This document shows positions 1 through 4,698 of a DNA stretch of 6,742 nt, one piece after another. Source of the DNA: QHXQ01 sp036389375. GTDB lineage: Bacteria > Acidobacteriota > Blastocatellia > Pyrinomonadales > Pyrinomonadaceae. Positions within the stretch are counted from its first letter, which is position 1. Each line of letters opens with the position of its first letter. Location of the stretch: positions 1 to 6,742 of the forward strand of contig DASVQA010000027.1 of NCBI GenBank assembly GCA_036389375.1. The letters are read 5' to 3'. The notes under the pieces are model-generated. The model did not search any database. It was not told the origin of the DNA and was given only the letters and a program-made list of their open reading frames with translations. The translations under genes and the position numbers were made by a program.

Positions 1-295
1 CGCCGCCGGGTAAACCGCGCGCCCTCAATTGTGAACCGCAGGCGACAATAGGCTAAACGCCTTTCATCGCTTCACTTCACCACGCAAAACAAATAACCGC
101 AGCACGAATCGAACGCGTTGCTTTGTCGCCGCCGGTTGTCAATGCGCTTGTGCGCTCGGCGTGCGGAGCCGCGTGTTTGCTGGCTTTCGACGCGCGGGGC
201 GCGTGTGGCACGCGCCTTGTCATAGGGAAAGCGTCCGTCGTCGTCGAAGGTTGTGGCAACTGTCGGCGCGAAGGGCGGAAGGGAAGCTTGACAGG
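1..295. other. upstream region without a convincing gene
   Basis: No reading frame here on either strand looks like a real protein; open frames are Arg/Ala-rich products of GC-biased sequence. Two things are visible. First, a weak stem-loop (AGGC 50-53 with GCCT 59-62, or AGGCG 40-44 with CGCCT 58-62) is followed by only a short T run, so it is at best a poor terminator for a gene left of the window. Second, a sigma-54-like element lies at 206-220 and is listed separately. The stretch most likely holds the promoter region of the pilus locus. Confidence 0.5.
206..220 (+). promoter_or_regulatory. candidate sigma-54 (-24/-12) promoter
   Basis: The bases read TGGCAC, a 5-nt spacer, then TTGT. 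The consensus is TGGCAC-N5-TTGC, so the -24 element is perfect and the spacing between the GG and G dinucleotide positions is right, but the -12 element has T in place of the important C. Transcription would start near 231, ahead of the small membrane ORF and the pilins. Sigma-54 drives major pilin genes in several type IV pilus systems, which makes the location sensible. The mismatch and the GC-rich background keep confidence low. Confidence 0.25.
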
Positions 296-553
296 ATGAA
301 AACCGCACTCACGAAAACGTTCTTTGCCTGCGCCGCGCTATTGCTCGTCGTGCCATTCGTCGGCCTTGCGCTGATGGTAGGCACGCGCGCCATGGCCGTC
401 ACGGGTGGCGCGCGCGGCGGCTGGCTGCTCATTGCTTTGGCCATCGGCAGCACGCTCGTGAGCGGTGCGCGCGGTGCGCGTCTGCGGCTCAGCCCGCAGC
501 CGGCACATGCCTTCACCGGGCGGCGCGCAGTTCTCAAGCACTTCGGTTACTGA
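296..553 (+). CDS. hypothetical small membrane protein (85 aa)
   Basis: I do not recognise this protein. The ATG at 296 gives a basic N-terminus (MKTALTK), a hydrophobic segment at about residues 9-28, a short Gly/Arg-rich link and a second hydrophobic segment at about residues 41-57, then a basic, non-hydrophobic tail ending in LKHFGY. This suggests a two-helix inner-membrane protein. A purine-rich stretch GGAAGGGAA at 277-285 lies 10 nt before the ATG and could serve as ribosome binding site. The frame stays open upstream to an ATG at 161, but those extra 45 residues are Arg-rich and unlike a real N-terminus. The stop is 44 nt before the first pilin start, so it may be cotranscribed with the pilins. 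There is no cleavage motif of the G|xxxxE type, so it is not a pilin. It may also be a chance frame inside the pilin promoter region. Confidence 0.45.
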   Translation: MKTALTKTFFACAALLLVVPFVGLALMVGTRAMAVTGGARGGWLLIALAIGSTLVSGARGARLRLSPQPAHAFTGRRAVLKHFGY

Positions 554-557
554 AACT

Positions 558-597
558 GCAACGACCCACAACTTTCTGCACTAAGGAGCAAACGACC
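558..597 (+). repeat. pilin leader repeat, unit 1
   Basis: This 40-nt leader of flp1 aligns with 780-818, the leader of flp2: both start GCAACGAC, keep a CAACT block, and end AAGGAGC(A)AACGAC just before the ATG. I count 29 matches in 39 aligned bases with one gap. It indicates that the gene was duplicated together with its 5' leader. The leader of flp3 keeps only the ribosome binding site. Confidence 0.6.
583..588 (+). promoter_or_regulatory. strong Shine-Dalgarno of flp1
   Basis: AAGGAG with a 9-nt spacer to the ATG at 598. Equivalent AAGGAG sites stand 8 nt before the second (805-810) and third (1003-1008) pilin starts. They fix these starts and fit high translation of a structural subunit. 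Confidence 0.8.
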
Positions 598-756
598 ATG
601 ATTAAGAAGTTCTTCCGCGACGAGACCGGGCTGGAATTGTCCGAGTACGCCGTCGCCGCCGCGCTGGTGGCGCTCGCCGTCATCACCGCGTTCACCACGC
701 TCGGCACCAACATCGGCACGAAGATCACCAACTTGGCCGGCAAGATCGGGCCGTAA
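598..756 (+). CDS. flp: Flp family type IVb pilin, copy 1
   Basis: Major pilin subunit of the Tad pilus, 52 aa. The short basic leader MIKKFFRDETG (residues 1-11) ends in the Gly that prepilin peptidase cuts after, and the mature protein begins LELSEY, giving the canonical Glu at +5 and Tyr at +6 of Flp pilins. A hydrophobic helix follows (about residues 16-41), then a short polar tail ending KIGP. Mature length would be 41 aa, normal for Flp. The start is set by AAGGAG at 583-588. It is the first of three tandem pilin genes; its 29-residue core after the cleavage site is identical in all three, while leader and tail differ. The processing enzyme TadV is encoded downstream at 1313. Confidence 0.95.
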   Translation: MIKKFFRDETGLELSEYAVAAALVALAVITAFTTLGTNIGTKITNLAGKIGP

Positions 757-779
757 TGCCCCGACCTCGACGCCAGTCC

Positions 780-818
780 GCAACGACTGCCAACTCTTAG
801 ATCGAAGGAGCAACGACA
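780..818 (+). repeat. pilin leader repeat, unit 2
   Basis: Counterpart of the flp1 leader at 558-597. Within it the heptamer CAACGAC occurs twice, at 781-787 and 811-817, on either side of the ribosome binding site; flp1 has the hexamer AACGAC in both matching places (560-565 and 591-596). Confidence 0.6.
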
Positions 819-983
819 ATGATCAAGCAATTCTGGCGCGATGAGACCGGGTTGGAACTCTCCGAGTATGCGGTGGCTGCCGCGCTCGTGGCGCTCGCCG
901 TCATCACCGCCTTCACCACGCTCGGCACGAACATCGGCTCGAAGATCAACAACCTCGCGTCGAAGGTCTCGACCACGCCTTAA
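819..983 (+). CDS. flp: Flp family type IVb pilin, copy 2
   Basis: Second pilin, 54 aa. The leader is MIKQFWRDETG (11 residues), the mature start is again LELSEY with Glu +5 and Tyr +6, and the hydrophobic core is residue for residue the same as in copy 1. The tail is longer and Ser/Thr-rich (SKVSTTP), giving a mature protein of 43 aa. The start follows AAGGAG at 805-810 with an 8-nt spacer. It lies 62 nt after copy 1. Against copy 1, 9 of the 29 core codons differ and all are silent, so the copies are not a recent duplication yet the protein is held constant. It could be a second structural subunit or a minor variant; sequence alone does not say which. Confidence 0.95.
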   Translation: MIKQFWRDETGLELSEYAVAAALVALAVITAFTTLGTNIGSKINNLASKVSTTP

Positions 984-1016
984 TCGGCAACCGGGCAAGC
1001 ATAAGGAGAGGCAAGG

Positions 1017-1178
1017 ATGTTCAGACGCTTCCTGCAAGACGACACAGGGTTGGAACTCTCCGAGTACGCCGTTGCTGCGGCGCTGGTCGCTCTCGCGGTC
1101 ATCACCGCTTTCACCACGCTCGGCACGAACATCGGGGCGAAGATCAACAACCTCGCTTCCAGCATCAACACTCCCTGA
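1017..1178 (+). CDS. flp: Flp family type IVb pilin, copy 3
   Basis: Third pilin, 53 aa. The leader MFRRFLQDDTG is the most diverged of the three but still 11 residues ending in Gly; cleavage leaves LELSEY and a mature protein of 42 aa ending SSINTP. The core is identical in protein to copies 1 and 2, with 11 and 10 silent codon changes respectively. The start follows AAGGAG at 1003-1008 with an 8-nt spacer and lies only 33 nt after copy 2. A strong GC-rich hairpin begins 12 nt after its stop, so this gene probably ends the pilin transcript unit or marks a processing point. Confidence 0.95.
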   Translation: MFRRFLQDDTGLELSEYAVAAALVALAVITAFTTLGTNIGAKINNLASSINTP

Positions 1179-1190
1179 CCCGACACGGAC

Positions 1191-1238
1191 GCGGCGCGCT
1201 CGTCCCCCCTGCTGACCGCAGACAGGCGAGCGCGCCGT
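1191..1238 (+). terminator. strong hairpin after the pilin genes
   Basis: The arms CGGCGCGCTCG (1192-1202) and CGAGCGCGCCG (1227-1237) are perfect complements; G-U pairs and one more G-C pair extend the stem to 14 bp (1191-1204 with 1225-1238). The 20-nt loop can form a smaller hairpin, CTGC 1209-1212 with GCAG 1218-1221. There is no T tract behind it, only TTAGTTC, so it is not a textbook intrinsic terminator. It may act as an attenuator or as a 3' block that stabilises the pilin message while letting some transcription reach tadV. Confidence 0.6.
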
Positions 1239-1312
1239 TAGTTCAAAAAGGGCCGGTTCAAGGTTTTAAGTTCGACTGCAAAATTCAGATAACGAATTAC
1301 AGCTAACCAATC

Positions 1313-1840
1313 ATGCAGGGTTCATACGCCATCATTCATAGTGCGCTCTTAATCCCGCTCGCGGTCGTTATCACTTACTACGACGCCCGCTATCGTCGGA
1401 TTCCGAACCCGTTCGTACTTGCCGCGCTCGCGGGCGGACTCATCATCAACACGCTCTTACAAGGTCTGCCCGGCATCGTCGTCAGCGTCGAAGGCTGTCT
1501 GCTGGCGTTCGCGCTGATGCTCGTGCTGCACGTCTTCGGCGCGATGGGCGCGGGCGACGTGAAACTGTTCGCGGCCATCGGCGCGGTGCTCGGCGTGCAA
1601 CTCGTCCTGCCGACCTTTCTGGTGGTTGTGCTGACGGGCGGGCTGCTCGGCGTCTACACGATGGTGCGCGCCGGACTGGTGCGGACGACGCTCCTGCGCG
1701 TCGCACAGATTTTCATGGGGCTGCTGCCCGGTTGGGAGATGCCGCGCTTCGCCGTGCCGCAGGAGCGGCAACACACGATCCCCTACGGCGTCGCCATCAC
1801 CTTCGGCAGTCTGATCTCGCTCGCCATCTTCCGTGTGTGA
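1313..1840 (+). CDS. tadV: TadV/CpaA-type prepilin peptidase (A24 family)
   Basis: Inner-membrane aspartyl protease of the A24 family, 175 aa, that removes the leader from Flp prepilins and TadE/F pseudopilins. Both catalytic aspartates are visible: Asp24 in YYDARYRRIPN (the D-x-R-x-x-x-I-P-N element) and Asp82 in GAGDVKL (the GxGD element). The protein is almost wholly hydrophobic, with helices at about residues 6-22, 34-52, 56-75, 85-118 and 155-172. It lacks the N-terminal methyltransferase domain of PilD, as expected for the short Tad-type enzymes. No Shine-Dalgarno is visible before the ATG; the 20 nt upstream are AT-rich (CTAACCAATC precedes the start), pointing to weak or leaderless-type initiation, which fits an enzyme needed in small amounts next to abundant pilins. 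Confidence 0.95.
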   Translation: MQGSYAIIHSALLIPLAVVITYYDARYRRIPNPFVLAALAGGLIINTLLQGLPGIVVSVEGCLLAFALMLVLHVFGAMGAGDVKLFAAIGAVLGVQLVLPTFLVVVLTGGLLGVYTMVRAGLVRTTLLRVAQIFMGLLPGWEMPRFAVPQERQHTIPYGVAITFGSLISLAIFRV

Positions 1841-1942
1841 CGGAAGCTGCCGGGGTGGGCACAAAGGGCGCGGCGGCTGTTGGCTGACCCGGCACAGCGG
1901 TCGGACGTGATTCACCTACGCGATTGGAGAAACTAAAACATC

Positions 1943-2860
1943 ATGCGAAACAAACGTTTAATGTTCGTGCTGGCCGGCGCGGTCGTCTTCGGCTTAGTGG
2001 CCGCCGCCTCCGTGAGCCGCTACCTGTCGAGCGCGCAGGCGTACACGCGCAATCTCAATAACGTCGTCGTGGCTAAGGTGGACATCCCCGCCGGCACGAA
2101 GGTGATCGCCGAACAGCTTGAGACCGTCCAGTATCCGAGCAACGCGATGCCGAACGGCGTGTTCGAGTCGCCCGACAAACTGGTGGGGCGCGTCGCCATC
2201 GTGGCCGTCGCGCAGCGCGAACCGGTGACGGACTACAAACTCGCGCCGGAAGGCTCGGCCGGCGGTTTGTCGGCCGTCATCCCGGAAGGCTATCGCGCGA
2301 TGACGGTGAAGGTGGACGACGTGGTGGGCATCTCCGGTTTCATTATGCCGGGCGCGCTCGTGGACGTGGTCGTCGTGATCAATCCGACCGAGCAGCAGCA
2401 GAATCCGATCTCGAAGATCGTCTTGCAGAACATCAAGGTGCTCGCCAACGGGCAGAACATAGACCGCCCGAAGAACGACCGCGAGCCTGAGAGCGTCAAG
2501 GCCGTCACGCTGCAAGTCATGCCCGAACAGGCCGAGAAACTGGCGCTCGCGGCGACCGAGGGCAAACTGCAACTCGTCATGCGCAACGGCGTCGATCAGG
2601 GCGACGAGCAGACGCAGGGCGTGGACAAACGCACGCTGCTCGGCGGCGAGCGGGCCGCGCCCGTGCCCGACCCCGGCTCGCTCAAGAGCGAGCAGCCGAA
2701 ACCCGCGCAGCCTGTTGCGCGCCGCGCCATGAGTTTTGCGCCCGTGCGCGAAACCGTTAAGCCCGCGCCGCCGGTCGCTGCCCCCGCCGCACCCGCGCCG
2801 CCGCGCGCCTCCGTCGAAGTGATCGAGGGCGCGAAAAAGCGCAGCGTAGATTTTCCGTGA
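1943..2860 (+). CDS. cpaB: Flp pilus assembly protein CpaB/RcpC
   Basis: Periplasmic, membrane-anchored Tad component, 305 aa, known to associate with the secretin. Residues 1-30 form an N-terminal anchor or signal (basic MRNKR, then a hydrophobic stretch). An SAF-like domain follows at about residues 41-105 (VVVAKVDIPAGTKV, VGRVAIVAVAQREPVT), then the RcpC/CpaB domain at about 110-215 with the family hallmarks PGALVDVVVV, LQNIKVLANG, VTLQVMPEQAEKLALA and LQLVMRN. The last 65 residues or so are a Pro/Ala-rich disordered tail that ends in VEVIEGAKKRSVDFP, a small conserved-looking C-terminal element. A GGAG at 1926-1929 is 13 nt from the ATG, rather far. It follows tadV by 102 nt and precedes the secretin gene. 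Confidence 0.93.
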   Translation: MRNKRLMFVLAGAVVFGLVAAASVSRYLSSAQAYTRNLNNVVVAKVDIPAGTKVIAEQLETVQYPSNAMPNGVFESPDKLVGRVAIVAVAQREPVTDYKLAPEGSAGGLSAVIPEGYRAMTVKVDDVVGISGFIMPGALVDVVVVINPTEQQQNPISKIVLQNIKVLANGQNIDRPKNDREPESVKAVTLQVMPEQAEKLALAATEGKLQLVMRNGVDQGDEQTQGVDKRTLLGGERAAPVPDPGSLKSEQPKPAQPVARRAMSFAPVRETVKPAPPVAAPAAPAPPRASVEVIEGAKKRSVDFP

Positions 2861-2865
2861 GGGAA

Positions 2866-2893
2866 GTAGTCAGTAGTCAAGAGCCAGTCGTCA
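2866..2893 (-). repeat. heptamer repeat block, left (inverted)
   Basis: Four heptamers in tandem read GTAGTCA, GTAGTCA, AGAGCCA, GTCGTCA. They are the reverse complement, with a few changes, of the block at 2961-2988. The first 12 nt of the region (AGTAGTCAGTAG, 2865-2876) pair perfectly with 2978-2989. The block starts just after the cpaB stop. Confidence 0.75.
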
Positions 2894-2910
2894 GGAGAAG
2901 ACGCACTGGC
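2883..2910 (+). other. local hairpin with AGGAGAA loop
   Basis: GCCAGTCGTC (2883-2892) pairs with GACG and ACTGGC (2900-2903 and 2905-2910), leaving one bulged C at 2904: ten base pairs around the loop AGGAGAA (2893-2899). It uses part of the left heptamer block, so it excludes some of the long-range pairing with 2961-2988. No start codon lies at a useful distance from the Shine-Dalgarno-like loop. Confidence 0.45.
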
Positions 2911-2960
2911 ACTAAGCACTGCTGACGATGAACGCACAACTATCCCGCGCAAAGACCTAC

Positions 2961-2988
2961 TGACTACCGACTACTGGCTACTGACTAC
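2961..2988 (+). repeat. heptamer repeat block, right
   Basis: Four tandem heptamers read TGACTAC, CGACTAC, TGGCTAC, TGACTAC, one change at most from the consensus TGACTAC, with a poorer unit (GACCTAC) just before. The block ends 2 nt before the AAGGAG of the secretin gene (2991-2996). Degenerate heptanucleotide tandem repeats of this style resemble the STRR class known from cyanobacteria and, as I recall, occur between genes in some acidobacteria. Confidence 0.75.
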
Positions 2989-3002
2989 TGAAGGAGAACA
3001 TC

Positions 3003-4601
3003 ATGCAGACCCGTCGCCTAATCCCCCTGTTCGTCGCGCTGCTGGCGTGCGCGGGCATCATGTTTGCCGCGCCGGTGGGCGCGCACGCGCAGGAAGTCTC
3101 CGTGCGCGCGTCGTTTGCTGCGCCGCCGAAAGAGCCGATTGCCATTAACGTGCTCGTCGGGCAGTCGCGCGTGATCAATTTCGATAAAGCCATCGGCCGC
3201 TTCTCGGTCTCGAACCCCGACGTGGCCGAAGCCGTGCTGGTTGCGCCCGATCAGGTGCTCGTCAACGGCAAGGCGTTCGGGCAGGTCAACTTCATCGCGT
3301 GGGAGAAGGAGAAGGGGCAGTTCGTCGTCTTCGACGTGTTCGTGCGCGCCAATCTTTCGCTCATCGACTCGCAGATTCATGCGCTGTTCCCGAAAGACGA
3401 CATCCGTCTCAGTCAGGCCAACGGCTCGGTCGTGCTCTCCGGCAACGTCTCGAATCCGCTCGTCGCGGCGCAGGCGGAACAGGTCGTGAAGGCCGCCGGC
3501 TTTCAGACGGTGAACATGCTCGGCACGCCGGTGAAGGGCATCGCGCAGGTGCAGCTTCAGGTGCGCGTAGCGGAAGTGAGCCGCAATCGTCTGCGCGAGT
3601 ACGGCACGTCGTTTATGACCGGCAAGGACGGCACGGCGACCTACACGAACAGCGGCAACGGGCCGAGCAACCTGTCGGATTTCAACTCGCCGACGCACCT
3701 GATCGAGAGCGCCGTCTCGCCCGCGCTCAACGTGTTCTTTCTGAACAACCCGGCGGGCATCGCGGCGATGCTGCGCGCCGTCCGGCAGACGGGCGCGATC
3801 CGCAGTTTGGCGGAGCCGAACCTGATCGCAATGGACGGGCAGCAGGCCAGTTTCCTCGCGGGCGGCGAATTCCCGATCCCCGTCGTGCAGAGCGGCGCGG
3901 ATCGCAACACGGTCACGGTTGTCTTCAAGGAGTACGGCATACGCTTGAACTTCAAGCCGACGATCTTAGACGAAGACCACATCCGGCTTGAGCTTGAGCC
4001 TGAAGTTTCGACGATTGATTTCTCGAACGGCGTCAAGTTTGACGGCTTCGTGATCCCGGCTTTGAAGACGCGGCGCGCCAAGACCGGCGTCGAGTTGCGC
4101 GACGGGCAATCGTTCGCGCTCGCGGGTCTCTTGGACAACAACGAGATTCAGACCTTCTCGAAGATTCCGGTCATCAGCGAAGTGCCGATTCTCGGCAACC
4201 TGTTCAAGTCGAAGTCGTTCCAGAAGAACGAGACCGAGTTGATGTTCATCATCACGGCGCAACTCGTCCGCCCCGTCAGCCCGGACGACATTCCGACGAT
4301 GCGCGGCATTGATGGGTTGAAGAAAGCCTCGCCGCTCGGCGTCGAACCGAAGGGCGAGGGCATCAAGGGCGCAAGCGGCTATTCGTCGGGCGCAACCGGC
4401 GCAGGCGATGCCGACAAACAGGAAGAGAAGCAGACGGATGCGCCCAAGACCGACACGCAGAAGACCGACGCGACGAGCGGCGCTGCCGAGCAGATGAGCG
4501 GTGGGCCGAAGACGAACGCGCCCGCGCCGCTGCCGCAAGCCGCAACGCAGTTGAGCCTCGCGCAAATCCCGCCCGTCACGTTGCCCGTGCGCAAACACTG
4601 A
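3003..4601 (+). CDS. cpaC: outer-membrane secretin CpaC/RcpA
   Basis: Ring-forming outer-membrane channel through which the Flp pilus exits, 532 aa. A signal peptide covers residues 1-29 with a likely cut after AHA. The pilus-secretin N-terminal domain is at about 44-115 (INVLVGQSRVINF, VSNPDVAEAVLV), a BON-like domain at about 118-175 (LSGNVSNPLVAAQAEQVVKAAGF), and the secretin core at about 180-425. Core motifs include VQLQVRVAEVSR, EPNLIAMDGQQASFLAGGEFPIP, FKEYGIRLNFKPTI and the signature near the end, SKIPVISEVPILGNLFKS followed by TELMFIITAQLVRP. After residue 425 comes a tail of about 105 residues, mostly polar and low in complexity with repeated KTD units, longer than usual. AAGGAG at 2991-2996 with a 6-nt spacer fixes the start. 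Confidence 0.95.
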   Translation: MQTRRLIPLFVALLACAGIMFAAPVGAHAQEVSVRASFAAPPKEPIAINVLVGQSRVINFDKAIGRFSVSNPDVAEAVLVAPDQVLVNGKAFGQVNFIAWEKEKGQFVVFDVFVRANLSLIDSQIHALFPKDDIRLSQANGSVVLSGNVSNPLVAAQAEQVVKAAGFQTVNMLGTPVKGIAQVQLQVRVAEVSRNRLREYGTSFMTGKDGTATYTNSGNGPSNLSDFNSPTHLIESAVSPALNVFFLNNPAGIAAMLRAVRQTGAIRSLAEPNLIAMDGQQASFLAGGEFPIPVVQSGADRNTVTVVFKEYGIRLNFKPTILDEDHIRLELEPEVSTIDFSNGVKFDGFVIPALKTRRAKTGVELRDGQSFALAGLLDNNEIQTFSKIPVISEVPILGNLFKSKSFQKNETELMFIITAQLVRPVSPDDIPTMRGIDGLKKASPLGVEPKGEGIKGASGYSSGATGAGDADKQEEKQTDAPKTDTQKTDATSGAAEQMSGGPKTNAPAPLPQAATQLSLAQIPPVTLPVRKH

Positions 4602-4613
4602 CGCCCGATTGCA

Positions 4614-4648
4614 GTGGCGAGGCGGTGCGTCCGCGCCCGCCTCGTCAC
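4614..4648 (+). terminator. strong hairpin after the secretin gene
   Basis: GTGGCGAGGCGG (4614-4625) pairs with CCGCCTCGTCAC (4637-4648): 12 bp with a single G-U pair and an 11-nt loop. It starts 12 nt after the cpaC stop. The bases behind it (GCTGCTTACTTTC) are only moderately T-rich, so partial termination or RNA processing is more likely than a full stop, given that tadG follows at once. Confidence 0.5.
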
Positions 4649-4698
4649 GCTGCTTACTTTCAGTTACGCCTGCTGGCGATCAAGGAGCACCCGAAGCG

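Noticed and set aside
105..125. tRNA T-arm-like bases on the minus strand (TTCGATTC)
   Set aside because: Only a four-pair T stem can be made; there is no matching acceptor stem, anticodon arm or CCA end around it.
161..295. Upstream extension of the 85-aa frame to an ATG at 161
   Set aside because: The extra 45 residues are Arg-rich with no hydrophobic or conserved look, and the ATG at 296 gives a normal membrane-protein N-terminus with a purine-rich site before it.
288..316. TTGACA at 288-293 as a -35 box
   Set aside because: At 17 nt downstream the bases are ACGAAA, with no -10-like hexamer, and the site overlaps the start of the small ORF.
534..1037. Long minus-strand frame opposite the pilins
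   Set aside because: It reads antisense across three clear pilin genes and mirrors their repeats; it has no ribosome binding site or recognisable protein character.
1849..1893. GCCGGG/CCCGGC inverted repeat after tadV
   Set aside because: A 6-bp stem with a loop of over 30 nt in GC-rich sequence is expected by chance and is followed by no T run.
2928..2963. 11-codon frame in the cpaB-secretin spacer
   Set aside because: It has no ribosome binding site at a workable distance, its stop falls in the repeat block, and nothing suggests a leader peptide.
2861..3002. CRISPR-like array
   Set aside because: The units are 7 bp, degenerate, directly adjacent and inverted in two blocks; there are no spacers of even length or long repeats.
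3299..3991. 230-codon plus-strand frame inside the secretin gene
   Set aside because: It overlaps the conserved secretin core in another frame and gives an Arg/Gly/Ala-rich product without known features.
4609..4698. Earlier tadG start at 4609
   Set aside because: It would lie just before and run through the hairpin at 4614-4648 and has no ribosome binding site; AAGGAG at 4682-4687 supports 4699.
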